Shown piece after piece: positions 1-11,643 of a stretch of DNA of 64,000 nucleotides (its first letter is position 1; every line of letters begins with the position of its first letter). The DNA is from Pyxicephalus adspersus (Eukaryota > Chordata > Amphibia > Anura > Pyxicephalidae): positions 27,559,805-27,623,804 of the forward strand of contig NC_092866.1 of NCBI RefSeq assembly GCF_032062135.1, in the 5' to 3' direction. The notes beneath the pieces were generated by a model. The model was not told the origin of the DNA, ran no database searches, and saw only the letters and a list, made by a program, of their open reading frames with translations. The position numbers were made by a program, and so were the translations under genes.

Positions 1-66
1 GCTGTGACCTTGACGGACACGGATAACCGGATGATGCAGAACCCAATCCAGGAAACCTCTTTAAGG

Positions 67-944
67 TTTAAGAGGAACTAAACTCAAAAATGCCTAAAAC
101 AAAAAAAATACACTTACCTTCAATCCTGCAGCACAGTCGATTGGTCCAACGGTGTCTTCCATCGGGTGAAGTGTCGTCCCGGCATTTTCCCCCAAACCGG
201 CCAGCCTGGCACCGCCATCTTAGTGTTTTCTTCCTACGTTACCTGACCCAGGCGCGAGATCGGGTGACCTAGGTTGGAAAAAAAACTTGTCAATCTCCCT
301 GCGAATGCATGAGATCGGCAAATGTTTCGCTTTTAACAAAAAGGCTCCTTTTGCACATGCCTGAGATGCTCACCGAAGAGCCCCCTGGGATGCCTGATGT
401 AGGCATCATGGGGAGCTTTGTGCTCCCATTTTTTTTTTGATCGCCTAGGCCAGGGATCGGCAAACTTTTATGGCCACTAGGCCATTTCAGGGGTGGGCCG
501 GAACACAGTAGGCTGGACTCAGAGTCCCGCCCTAATGGCTCCGCCCACCACCAGGGAATGCCTCCTGAAGTGAAATCCCTCTGCTCCGTATGCATTGCCA
601 AGAAGAGGGATTTCCCTTCAGGGAGGTTTCCCTATTTACCGCGCTGGCGGAAATATCAATGCCGGCCGCAGTAAATAGGGGAACAACAGCAAGAAGGCCG
701 CACCGGAGCTCCGGCAGTTCTTAACGTCCCCTGGCCAAGCCAGCATTAAGCCGGTTCGGCCAGGGGTTGTTAGGCCGGAACAAACTACTGGCTAGGCCGT
801 ATCTGGCCAAACCCTGGCCTAGGCGATTTAAAAAAGAAAAAAAAAAAAAAAGAGTCTTGCACTTAAAAAACAAACAGAATTTTTACCTAAGGGTTATCTA
901 CCCTTTTACGTAAAGTGAATTTTCTGAGTTTAAGTACGCTTTAG
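67..944 (+). mobile_element. TTAA-type MITE copy 1, interrupted by a hAT MITE
   Basis: Related along its length to the copy at 51312-51722: shared left end (TTTAAGAGGAACTAAAC here), the segment CTTACCTTCAATYCTGCAG, the CATGCGTGAGATC-like motif, and the right end TACCCTTTTACGTAAAGTGAA then GTACGCTTTA. Left and right ends are imperfect inverted repeats starting at TTAA, which suggests piggyBac-type mobilisation. Positions 451-816 are a later insertion, absent from the other copy. Confidence 0.65.
451..816 (+). mobile_element. Non-autonomous hAT transposon (366 bp)
   Basis: Starts CAGGGATCGGC and ends GCCAAACCCTG, short inverted repeats of hAT type. It is flanked by a perfect 8-bp direct repeat GCCTAGGC at 443-450 and 817-824, the target-site length expected for hAT. 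No transposase is encoded. It sits inside the MITE copy 67-944. Confidence 0.8.
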
Positions 945-999
945 GGGATTTGGGGAAGTAAAGGTGAGTGGTATTTCCCACATTTTTTACAAGCATAGG

Positions 1000-1470
1000 T
1001 TTTGTCTTAAACATCTCTGCTTTTACTTTGCAAATGCAAACCACCTAGGACACAACTTTAGATGAACCATACAAGATCATTGTGCGTGACCATGGACATT
1101 TATCACGTCTGAGCGAGTCTCCAAGAAAATGGCTACATCGCCCCTCCCAGTTATGAGAAGCTCAAAGAACGACAAAGCAAGAGCCAACGCTTCTCCCTTG
1201 GTGCGTCTCCAATACGGGCTACAGAGTGTCAACACAGAAATAGCAGATGGTTTACACGGAACAGTTAGGGAAATATGTTGTCAGTGACAAGGCGGGGTAG
1301 TGACGTTCTTAGGACGTACAACCAATGAATAGTACAGGGAGGTGGTGTTTGAGGCCCGATCGCTCGACAACGAGAAAGTTGGTCTGGGGTTAGAGAACAT
1401 CGACTAACCGGCGAAAAGCGGGAAAGTAGGTCAGATACAACGAAAAGTGTTGTGAGGCTTACGGGCACCC
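1000..1470 (+). promoter_or_regulatory. Putative NFATC3 5' UTR / proximal promoter region
   Basis: Unique-looking sequence between the end of a MITE (about 944) and the start codon. From about 1080 it is richer in G+C and CpG than the introns, with many CG dinucleotides between 1300 and 1470, as expected near a vertebrate first exon. I see no convincing TATA box and cannot place the transcription start. An additional upstream non-coding exon cannot be excluded. Confidence 0.45.
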
Positions 1471-1555
1471 ATGAGTGCCGCACATTGTGGATCTGGCGAG
1501 TTGGACTTTAGGCTCCTATTTGAAGAGGCTACGGCGCAGCCTTTAGGATCGACAG
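1471..1555 (+). CDS. nfatc3: NFATC3 exon 1 (coding part, start codon)
   Basis: First coding exon of the NFAT transcription factor gene. It encodes 28 residues beginning MSAAHCGSGELDF plus the first base of an Asp codon. The Cys-Gly and ELDF(R/K)L(L/V)F block lines up with the N-terminus I recall for mammalian NFATC3. The exon ends in CAG before GTGAGT, phase 1, and joins exon 2 exactly: G plus AT restores the Asp of DLEPDD. An in-frame TGA at 1453-1455 makes this the first ATG in the frame. The Kozak context is weak (C at -3, A at +4). The exon is slightly shorter than mammalian exon 1 because the proline-rich stretch before DLEPDD is reduced. Any 5' UTR lies immediately upstream; its start cannot be seen. 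Confidence 0.88.
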
Positions 1556-3670
1556 GTGAGTCTTGTTATAAGTTATTCTTTGATATTGTCTGCTTACATC
1601 AGGGTGAATAATTAATCCCAACTGTAGGGTTCAATGGTACTTAATAATTAAACTAGGATCAAATTTGTTTTTTTTGGCTAGGGGGCGCTCTATTCTACAT
1701 ACTTATTTTAATCCACAAAGCATCGTAGAGCTATGGCCTGCTAACTTTTGAATATCCACCAACCAACGCGTTATTAAAAAGTACAATGTTTGCTGCGATT
1801 ATAGCGTGACCTTCTGCTCTGTATAGGTTTTCGTGCTATTGCTTGCTGTGTTAAATCTGCTTTCTGATTATAGAGATTCACTGACATTTTTTTTTAGAAC
1901 CGGTGTTGTTGTTGTTGTTGTGTGTGTGTGTTGAAACATTATGCATTTTTTATGTGGCTCATTTACTTTTCATTGTAATTGATTTGTGCACAAAAATACA
2001 GAGGAAGTGTAGCCAGCCTTGTAAGGTTTAGTTTACAGTTTTTTTTTTTTTTTGTGTCTAAACATGAGTCCTTCACATCGACCTGCTCATGAAGTGTCAG
2101 ATTGTTCATTGACCTTCAAACATATAAAAATAAATAAACTGTACTTTTATATTTGTACAAAACACTTTCAGGCATAAGCTGAAAGACACTTCCTGTCAGT
2201 ATTTTATGGTTGTATGGTTTCCAGTGATGAAGTTTTGGTAATGCACAACATTTGTTTTGTTTTTTATCCTATTCCTGATGTCCTCATTGGCTCTATGACA
2301 GTTTAGGATAGGTGTACTGTATTTGACAATTCCTTGGCAGAGAGGGAGGGAGTACATATTGGCTCTCCAGCAGATTATGAAGTAGGAGATTATGGATGTG
2401 GAACCTGTACTTTATACTTCCTGGAAGGTCAGGAACGCATGAGCAAAATTTACAAACCCTTCAGAGAGAAACAACTCAAAGCAACTCTTACAGGTGGTTG
2501 ACCATCCAGCCATGGCTAACACTCAAAGAACTGAAAATATTTATTAACCCTAACTTTTCATAATTTATTGGCTGTTTAGCCCAGCTTCACATATTTTGTT
2601 AAGGCAGACGATTCGTTTGAATGGCTACCTAATGGACAGGACTGATGTGTGTACGTAGTTTTACTTTGAACCCAGCACAGGATGTATTGAAAACGACCTA
2701 CCATTCTGATGCAGTTTAAAAGCCCACATGCCCACCAATTTACTGAGTTCATGACGTAAGTGCCAATATTTGAAATAAATCTTCCTATGTTGGTTGGAAT
2801 ATGAAGTGATAATACTGATGTTATATGTGTGTTTGTTTTTGATTTGAGAGAAAATAGTGTCTATTGTTTTTATAGTTTTTTTTTTTATTGGTTCATTTTA
2901 ACATGTTTTTGCTATATCCTCTGGCAGTGTGTAATTCTGTTGTTGAAAAGTTGTCATTAGAGCAGTTTCTTCTGATGTGGAGATATTGGCTGTAGGGAAT
3001 ACTTCTGATTAGAAAACTTGCATGTGAACTTTTATCACATAATATGTTACCAGACGTAGATTTTCTATATAGCATAGTGGTCAAAAAGATTTAGGTTTGA
3101 AGTAAGACATTTTGGAGCATTGGAAACCGTTACTAAACATCTGTAAAATAGATAAGGTTAGAGGGAATTAGTCTATTGTACAGGAGGCAGCAGGGTTATC
3201 TAGTGGTAATGCAGATGTTCTCTGGAGCTTCTCTTAGCAGTATGCTGCCTCTCCTACCTCTGTAGGAATAGGAAACTGCTTAAAAACGTCTTAAGAAACA
3301 TTTTAGGCCCTTTTATTTAGGGGTGTTTCCACACATTTTGGAAGCCTGTAAGGTTCATGGGACATGAATTTAAAGGTGACAACACATCTGCCCCCATAGT
3401 GTGACAAAAATGGCTGTGTAAGGGTAGACTCAGTAGAGCTGATTAACTCCATCCATTTCCATCCCAAGGTGTAGGACAAATCTGACACCTCCTATACAAA
3501 AGCAAAAGTATAGATGGATATTATAGAACATTTTTTATCAGGAAGAGGAGGAGGCAAGCTTGATGCCAACAAAAGTGAGTGGGTCATGAGTTTTATGAGA
3601 GTTGGGAGTTTAGTCGTTTGGTGTAGTAGTAGGGAATATTTGTAGTCGGATAAATTAGTTTTGCGCCAAG
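1556..3670 (+). other. Intron 1, first part, no feature
   Basis: AT-rich intronic sequence after the exon 1 donor. A short TTG/TG microsatellite lies at about 1903-1931. I see no coding signal or recognisable transposon in the rest. Confidence 0.5.
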
Positions 3671-3990
3671 GGCAGCCAGGTGCATTGTTAGCCCCCATAT
3701 GGTTGGAAAGGCAGACAGTTGAATTGGCAGGCCAGATGTGGTTAGAAAGGCAGCTAGGTGCATGAAGCAATGAGAAACAGAGCACACAGGTGCATTTGTA
3801 GCTCAGATAAGGTTGGAAAGGCAGCCAGTTGCATTGACAGGCCATACGTGGGTAGAAAGGCAGCCAGGTGCATGAGGCTATGAGAAACAGCAGCCAGGTG
3901 CATTGGTAGCCCGGATGTGGTTGGAAAAGCAGTCGGGTGCACCAGTAGCCCAGATGGAGGTTGCAAGGCAGCCAGGTGCATTGGTAGCTT
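3671..3990 (+). repeat. Minisatellite with about 39-bp units
   Basis: Diverged tandem units based on GGCAGCCAGGTGCATTGGTA followed by GCCCAGATGTGGTTGGAAA. Unit lengths run about 39, 39, 70, 39, 69, 39 plus a partial, so a longer unit containing an ATGAGAAACAG insert recurs twice. The short peptide frames across it are by-products of the repeat. Confidence 0.75.
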
Positions 3991-4065
3991 GTGTTTTGGA
4001 CTACAATCGTTCCCAGGCACCTAGCTCTGCAGAGTTGGCTGCTGGGAGCAGTAAACGTTGATTTT

Positions 4066-4067
<2 letters not shown>

Positions 4068-4100
<33 letters not shown>
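4068..4100 (+). repeat. Poly(T) tract, 33 T
   Basis: Uninterrupted T run. It could be the tail of a minus-strand retroposed element, but no body is recognised to its left apart from the minisatellite. Confidence 0.6.
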
Positions 4101-4103
<3 letters not shown>

Positions 4104-5180
4104 GCAGGTCTGAACAAGCCCATAGGTTTTAACCTTTGCATAAAAATGTTCTCCCTAGGGAGATTCACCCAGCAATTTTCACTTTCCACTGTGCTAGCAG
4201 GCTGTTGTCAATATAGCTGCTTAGTTGATGTTACCTACAGAGATATACCTTAGTGAGTCTGTGCAGACTGTCAGCTCTGCTGGGAGGATTGAATGTTTTA
4301 CTTCATTTGTATCTTTCAACTCCTGACCTCTGTCTGCAGAATTGACAAGCTTTAGGCCACTGAAAGCTTGCTACAGGTCGGATCATTAACACATTGTTGC
4401 CCACTGCAGGGTTCTGATGTATTAGGATATATGTTTGTGCATTGCAACCTCAACACCAGTTAGTGTTATATGGAAAAGGAAGAGAAGTACTGACTGCTCT
4501 CGTTATATGAAATTATTTTGCCACAGCCTACTCACATGAAAGTGAGTTGTAATATGTTACATATACAAAAAGAGAGGAAAATAAAGGTGTTTAGGATTGG
4601 CAGTATATTCTGTATTAGTGTCTTAAAAGTACAAATACCAAACTACATCAGAAATCAAACCATAATATAAATCACAACATTATTAGGGGTGCTCCTGACT
4701 ATATCTATAGTATAATAATGGAAAAACTACAAAGAGTGCATAATGCTTTTTAGCCAGATGCGTTTTGGACGTTAAGGCCACAGGGTAAGTAGAGAAGAAA
4801 GAAGAACTTATTTGTTGTATGTATCAGTTCATATGTGTGTATTTAGGTGTCACTTGATGAGTAAAATTCTACAGATGAGCACCATTTACTATATGAAGTT
4901 GGTGTTGTCATGTATATAGAAGGTGAATTTAGGAGTCAAGAAGTACAATAGGAATACAAATCATATTACCTTAATAGGTATATTATGTCCTTAGGAGTAA
5001 AATGTAAGACTTCATTTATTCCAATGTAGCTTGAAGTGTATTTAGTTTGGATAATATGTTCACGAGGCTAAAATTAAACCCTCACAGCTAATGTTAAAAA
5101 ACCAATACAGAATTAGAAAAGGGTATTTCAAAAATGTAAAAATGAAGCATCACCTTCATCATTTGAAAATGATAAAGAAT
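4101..5180 (+). other. Intron 1, no recognised feature
   Basis: AT-rich sequence with no open frame of note and no terminal repeats that I can see. Confidence 0.4.
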
Positions 5181-5189
5181 ATAACAATA

Positions 5190-7016
5190 AGGTGGAAAAC
5201 TTCAAAATAAAAGACAGATTGCAAAGGAAAGTGGGGCAAACCCCCAAAACTTTTTAAAATGTATTAATCTCAGAAAGATCAGATCTGTGCACGTAGGCCC
5301 CTTTGTGTACACAAAGGAAAAGGGCAGCACTGAAGTAAAAATTGCTAATAGCAATGTCACTGCCTTAAATGAGCCACAATGAATCCAAACCGATATGACT
5401 GAGAAACAGTTGGGCAAACTTAAGGTTGAAAAAGCACCAGGACCTGATGGATTACATCCATGTGTCCTAAAAGAGCTGAGCTCAGTTATTTCAAAGCCTT
5501 TATTTCTATGTTTTAGAGACTCTTTATTCACTGGCATGGTAGCAATGGATTGGCGTGAGACCAATGTGGTTCCTATCTTCAAAAAAGGAGCAATGTCATT
5601 ACCAAGTAACTACAGACTAGTAAGTTTAATATCCATATTTGGAAAGGTCCTAGAGAGTTTGATAAAAAACCAGATAGAGGAGTTTCTGTTAGAAAATAAA
5701 TATAAGTGATGGCATGGATTCAAGCAAGACGGAAATTGTCAAACAAATGTACTCTTTTTATGAGCAAGTTATTAAACAGGTAGACAGTGGAGTAGCACTT
5801 GATATAATTAGGGTCAATGGGTTTAGAAAAAACAATCTGTAAATGGATAGAAAACTCGTTTAAAGACCGCATCAAGAGAGTAGTGATTAATGATTCATAC
5901 CATGAATGGTCTAAGGTTATTAGTGGTGTACACCAGGGTTCAGTGTCAGGACCTCTACTGTTTTAAACTGTTTTAACATCTTTATAAATGATAAAGCGTT
6001 TGGGATTAAAAGTACCATTTCTGTGTTTGCAGATGACACCAAACTGTAAAAGAATTAGGTCCATACAGGATATCTATAACCTACAAGCAGACCTGGATGT
6101 ACTGTTTGATTGGGCAGCCAAGTGGCAATTGACACTTAATATAGATAACTGTAACTTTATGCACTTGGGGGCTAACAACATGCATGATTCATACTATTTA
6201 GGGGGGTCAGAAATAGAAAAGGATCTGGGGGTTCTGGTAGATCATAGACTTAATAGCATGCAATGCCAAGCTGCAATATCTAAAGCTAGCAAAGTTCTTT
6301 TTATTAAGAGGAATAGACTGCAAAGATTGTGACATAATCCTTCCCCTTTACAAAGCATTGGTAAGACCACATCTGGCATATGCATTCCAGTTTTGGGCAC
6401 CAGTTCACAAAAAGGACATTGTGGAATTAGAGAGAGTGCAGAGAAAGGCAACTAAACTAACAAAAGGTGTGGAGGAGCTCAGCTATGAGGAGACATTACC
6501 TGAACTAAATATTCTCCTTTGAGAAGAGACGTTAAAGGGGGGAGTTGATCACCCTGTATAAATATATAAATGGTAAATTTTAGAGAACTCTCTTCCCAAT
6601 TATTCACTTTAGGATTTTTACAAAGAACAAGAGGGCACTCTTTGCGTCTGGAGAAAATTAATTTTAAACTAGGCTCCCCCAGGAAGTAGTTTGCTCAACT
6701 ACTATAGATTACTTTATGAATAAGCAAGATGATTTCCTATAAGCACAGAATATAACTGCGTATTAAAGCTTTAAAATAAAGATAACCGAGACTGTTGATC
6801 CAGGGAAAATTCAATTGCCTCATGGAATCGGGAAGGAATTTTTTTTCCCCTGTTGCAGCAAATTGTACCAGGGGTTTTTTTTTTGCCTTCCTGTGGATCA
6901 ACTATGTCCATAGGGTTTGATATCGGGGGATATGTTTATTTCCCTAGTGGTTGACCTTGATGGATTTATGTTTTTTTTATTTTTTTTTTTTTCAAACCTG
7001 ACTTACTATGTAACCA
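5190..7016 (+). mobile_element. CR1-like LINE, 5'-truncated, RT remnant
   Basis: Plus-strand non-LTR retrotransposon. The open segment 5395-5709 has the RT motif EKAPGPDGLHPCVLKEL, then NVVPIFKKG and SNYRLVSL. Later frames carry VFADDTK-like coding (about 6030), MHLGANNMH, DLGVLVDHRLN (6216-6260) and the C-terminal region. Stops and frameshifts at about 5707, 5950 and 6330 break it. The 3' UTR (about 6770-7016) has the family pattern GATCCAGGG, CAAATTGTACCAG, GTTTATTTCCCTAGTGGTTG and ends near ACTTACTATGTAACCATG. Same family as 20505-22990 and others listed here; not functional. Confidence 0.88.
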
Positions 7017-7090
7017 TGTATTTGGTTTCTAACAAGAGAAAGAACCTAGTTTGATGGTGCCTGAAAGGAAATCTGAAAGTTGTGGATATA

Positions 7091-7769
7091 CCGTGTTTCC
7101 CCGAAAGTAAGACCTACCCCGAAAATAAGACCTAGCACTTTTCCCCCAACCTGCCCTAATATAAGACCTACCCCGAAAATAAGACCTAGTAGAAAAATAA
7201 AAAAAAAATAAAAAAATAAAAGCAAACATAAATTAAAACAGTACTCACCGAGCGGGAGACAGCGGGGGTACACACAGTGGGCTAACACACAGCCGCACAA
7301 GCCGATGCTTTCCTTGTAGTTCCGGCTCCTGTCACAGGCGGAGTGATATTACATGCACTTCGCCTGTCAGAAGCTGAAGTGCATGTAACCAGGCTAGTTC
7401 TAGTGAGCCCTTAAAAATGTGTTAAAAAAAAAATTAAAATAATATACTCACCTGATACGCGATCCTGCGTGTGTCTCTGGCTGCAGCATGTCTCTCTTCT
7501 CTCCTCTGCCAGCATCGTGTCTTTTCCTGTTTGTAAAGCAGGAAAGAAACCGGCACAGCGCCACCTGCTGTTCCATGTCCTAACTGCCGAACAGTGGAAA
7601 AAAAGCACAGAGTGATCAGAAGGGGAATTTGTAAGGGGAATTTGGGAATATGGTAAGTGTTTTTTTTCATTAAAAAAAGTATATAAGACCTACCCTGAAA
7701 ATAAGACCTAGTGTGTTTTTGGAAGCCCAAAAAAATATAAGACAGTGTCTTATTTTCGGGGAAACACGG
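7091..7769 (+). mobile_element. TA-flanked DNA transposon, CCGTGTTTCCCCG ends (copy A)
   Basis: Begins CCGTGTTTCCCCGAAAGTAA and ends TTCGGGGAAACACGG, an inverted terminal repeat, with TA on both sides (7089-7090, 7770-7771). The AAGACCTACCCCGAAAATAA subterminal motif is repeated inside each end. The interior shares GATCCTGCGTGTGT with copy B at 36478-36698. No transposase is visible. The TA target suggests a Tc1/mariner-superfamily non-autonomous element. Confidence 0.72.
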
Positions 7770-7997
7770 TATATAATACATAGAAATGGACATTTTTATT
7801 AAGGGGGGTCTATTTTATTAATGGAGTAACAAGAAAAAAGAAAAATGATGCTTTTTTTCCATTATAAGGACAGATTAGACCTAGGACTTACTTTAATCCA
7901 ATAATGTTGGTGTGTATTGGGTTTTCAAACAAGGGAGAGAATCTGGGTGAATGGATCGTGGGAGGGGTACCTAAAAAGTGGTTCCTGGAGGGGTACC

Positions 7998-8122
7998 TAA
8001 AAAATGTGTGTGTGTGTATATGTATGTGTATATATATATTTATATATATGTATATATATATTTATTTTGTATATGTGTATATATATATATTTATTTATAT
8101 ATATACACACACACACACACAA
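7998..8122 (+). repeat. Compound TG/TA/CA microsatellite
   Basis: TG repeats pass into TA-rich repeats and end in CA repeats, so the tract is nearly self-complementary and could form a hairpin. Confidence 0.85.
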
Positions 8123-8984
8123 CGGAGGAGAATTATTTTTAGAAGCTACATTAATAATGTGATAATTTTTTTGCTAAATGCAATAAAATAGTGTCAAGGT
8201 ATCAGGTAGTAATTAAAAGAAAGTGTATATTAATAAACTAATAATAAGGTGATGTAAGGGAAGTCATGGAAAAAGGTAACCCACCAAGTAAATAAGGAGG
8301 CTTGTGAATTTAGTACGTTATTTGATTATATCATGGGAATAAAACTTCTGAGTATTTTGCAATTATTGCACCCTCTACTTCTGACCCTAGTATACTGTGG
8401 GCACTTTTTAAGGCAGTCTGTTAGGGCTACATTATCCAGCTAGCTTAATATTGTAAATAAGAACATGTTGTAAATAAGAGCACATCTGTCTAGTTCAGCA
8501 GCTGAAAGTGGTATTCTACTTGGCCAATTTGGCCTATTCCCCTTGTCAGTTAACATGACCAAACTTGACAAAGCAGCTTTGGAATAAACCTTTGCTACAC
8601 AGTTCTGGCAGAAAGGCCGTTGCACAGGTCCAGACAATGCTTTTATGCCAAGGGCAACAAAGAAGCTTCAACTTTAGGACTTCAACTTTTGGAAATTCCT
8701 AAATATTCAAATAATATATTTTTTAATATATTCTTTATATAATATATAATCTTTTTTTTTCTATTTAAAGATTATGATTCCCAAAACCCACTGTCTAACA
8801 TTTAGGATATCCGCAGTTAATTTTACTGAATGTGCCCATTGTAGCTTGGTCACATCCCAAAATGGTTTCATTTTCTCCACAATTATTTTTTGCCATCTGG
8901 CAATTTTCTGAGGACAAACAATCACTTTTTGATATTGGACATCTGTCTGTGTGTGTGTGTGTGTATAACTAGACATTCCATTAA

Positions 8985-9233
8985 ATTGCCAACCGCGTTG
9001 GGGGGGGGGTGCATCAGCCAGAGCCGTGGACCATGTCTCCCGTATGCATCGCAGGCTCAGGGTGGTGGACCTCAGACCTGCGATGGGAGGGTGGGCGGGT
9101 TCTGGTATCATGACATCACTCTGGGGGGACGTTTCTTCCTGATTTGAGTGACACATTACTCTCCACGCATGTGCCGTCCAGATTCCGTAAATTTAGTTGT
9201 TTGTGACGTCTAAAAGGTTGGCAACCACTGCTC
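8985..9233 (+). mobile_element. hAT-like fragment (right end)
   Basis: Right side ends AAAAGGTTGGCAACCACTG, closely resembling the right end of the hAT element at 60848-61456 (AAAAGGTTGGCGACTGCTG). The left end was not located, so the start is approximate. Confidence 0.45.
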
Positions 9234-10357
9234 TGGTCCATAGTAAAAACCTTTTCCGCACTCTCTTTATGCCTTTGATTGTTAGATTGTTTGTTGTGTT
9301 TTGTAATTAATGGTTAGTTTTGTGTTGTAGAGAGGGATATTTGGCTCACATGTGTTAATCATAGTGGAAGTGGATTTTTACAGCAAAACATGTAGAGTAT
9401 TATTTTTTCAAGAGCCTTTCCTGGGTTTTTCTTAACTCTGTATATATTGTTCTTATCTCACTGTATATGTCTGATAATGATGTTATTTATTTCTCACTTG
9501 CAGGCAGTTTTTTTTTTTTGTGTATATGGGCAGTGATAAGGACTGGACACTGGCTGTCCCACCCTTTTCTGCTATTACATTCATGGGGCTCTAAAAGTGT
9601 TACCATATTTTTAACAATATATAAAAGGGTAACTTTCCTTTTTATATCATGAAATCTTTTTCTATTTTTACTAATATGGTGGTAAAGTGTGAAGGGGAAT
9701 TTAGCAGCCTCCTAGGATATTTGTGCCAGTCTCCTTGTGTGTGTAATGAAACCGGCACTGTTTTTTTTTTTTTTTTTTTTGGATAACATGTCACCCATTG
9801 TCGCTCCTGTGTAGTGCAAGTTCAGGTGACATGGAAACCAGAAGAAAGAAAATGGTGGCGGTGGACAGAAAGATAAGCATTAGAAAGAAAAGCGAATCTG
9901 AGCCTGGGCAGGGGTTGCTGGGCTTGGTTTGTGGATGGATCAAGGGTTTGTCATCGGTATAGGTAAGTGAATTTTTTTTCCCCACACAGCTAAAGTTAGG
10001 TTGAATTCGCACTGGCAGTAAATTTGTGTTTACTGTTTCCTCTAACTACTGCTGCTGGAAAAACTAGCGTTTTTCGGCCACTAATAATCCTGGATGACTA
10101 ACAGTTGCTAGTAGTCACTGGGAAGCAATAAATGTGGGCATTGGACAGTTGGGGGCATAATACATAAAGATTGAAAAACTGGACATTAGATAGTTGGAAG
10201 AAACTATAGGTGGGAGGTAGTAAACTAGCATGATATTATGGGTTACTGGATACTTATGGTAAAAACAACTGGGAGCACTAAATTTGTTGTGTCTTGCCTT
10301 GGTTCCAGCTTCCCCTCCCTCCACCCACCCGGCTCAAAAAAAATTTCTATGGGTAAC

Positions 10358-10360
<3 letters not shown>
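9234..10360 (+). other. Intron 1, no recognised feature
   Basis: Unassigned intronic sequence with a T run at about 9762-9780. No coding or repeat ends recognised. Confidence 0.4.

Positions 10361-10434
<74 letters not shown>
10361..10434 (+). repeat. (GT)n(AT)n microsatellite
   Basis: About 13 GT units followed by about 22 AT units. The peptide frames through it are dipeptide runs without meaning. Confidence 0.95.
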
Positions 10435-10440
<6 letters not shown>

Positions 10441-11643
10441 AGGGCCTGGGGGTAGGGCCATGAATACTTGTGGTTTTGGATTTGTTGCTCTTGGGGGTGC
10501 AGGAGATGGGCAACTGAGTATTGGGTAAGTTTATAGGGAAAGACTCTGAAGGGAAGAATATATAGAGTAGAAGAGAGAAGAAATGCTGAGAGAGAGGGAG
10601 AATGAGTTCTCTCAGGAACCTACCAGAGCCCTAGTATTTATTACAAGACTCTTTTTAAAAGTTAGGTAAAATTCAAAGAACTGTGTGTGTTGGAGGGGGA
10701 GGGGAGAGAGAGGTGTCAGGGTGTTGGGTACTAGATAGAAGCCCTAATGAGTTTAAATGTTCTCACTGATTTGTAGCTGTGTGTACTGTGTTGTGCTTTA
10801 GTTTGGCTAAACCTGCTCCTCTCTTCCAAAGATCTTTCTGTGTTTACATTTGAGTGAATTCTGTGAGGGCAAAGTGAGATTAGCTGAGTTGCCAGAGAGC
10901 TGCTACTTTGTGTGCTAGATTTTAAAGCTTGCTGGAGTGCCATAGGTTAAAGCAGTGGTGTCCCTTGACAGATGTGGCAGTGTAAATTGTAACCAGTTCT
11001 CCAGCAGCTAGGGCTTTCTGAAGGGCAAATAAGTTGTAAACCCAATGATAACACTCTCAGCTGGGAGTTTTACTATATATAGTGAACAGGTTTAGTCACA
11101 TAACTTTTTGAGATGTCCTGATCTCTGTGATTGATCTGAAAAAATAAATAAGGCTTATTGCCTGGGCTGTTTGAGGACATTGAGGCTGCTGATCTAGTCC
11201 CACTCTAGAACTTGTTAACAAAGAGATATGGTAGAAAAAGTAGTTTTAAAATGCAGATTATAATGTTTCTCGTTTGATGGTCTCAGTATTTGTGAAATGC
11301 CTTGTATACCGATGGAGATCAGATTTATACAATATACATTATGGATGTGTATATCCTCCTTTTTATGGTTGAATAAATTGTTTTTATATACATGACAAAT
11401 TTGTAGGCAAAAATAATTAAAAAAGACCTTCTAATTGACAGAGTTTTATGGAACTAAATTTTGGATGTGCCACCAAAATGTATTTCCTTGTCCCTATACA
11501 AATAGGTTTGTATAAATTGTAAGTTATTAAAAGTGCCCCTTTTAAGGACTTTAAAGAGGGTTCTAGTGTATGCACCATTCTAAACTTTTCTTTTTCCCCC
11601 TTATTGATTGAAAATAATTACCAGATTTTCTTTTTCTCTCTAG
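10435..11643 (+). other. Intron 1, last part
   Basis: Unique-looking intron sequence ending in the pyrimidine-rich acceptor of exon 2 (TTTTCTTTTTCTCTCTAG). No other feature seen. Confidence 0.5.

Noticed and set aside
290..601. 103-codon minus-strand frame
   Set aside because: It spans the junction of a MITE and a hAT insert; no conserved protein pattern.
1265..1483. 72-codon minus-strand frame over exon 1
   Set aside because: The plus-strand exon 1 explains the region; the antisense frame has no recognisable content.
3492..4020. Overlapping minus-strand frames rich in MHLAA and LPMH
   Set aside because: They are translations of the minisatellite.
5202..5582. 126-codon minus-strand frame
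   Set aside because: It is antisense to the CR1-like RT region, which explains the sequence.
10238..10528. Open frames on both strands across 10.3-10.5 kb
   Set aside because: They are dipeptide runs (VC, YI, TH) created by the GT/AT microsatellite.
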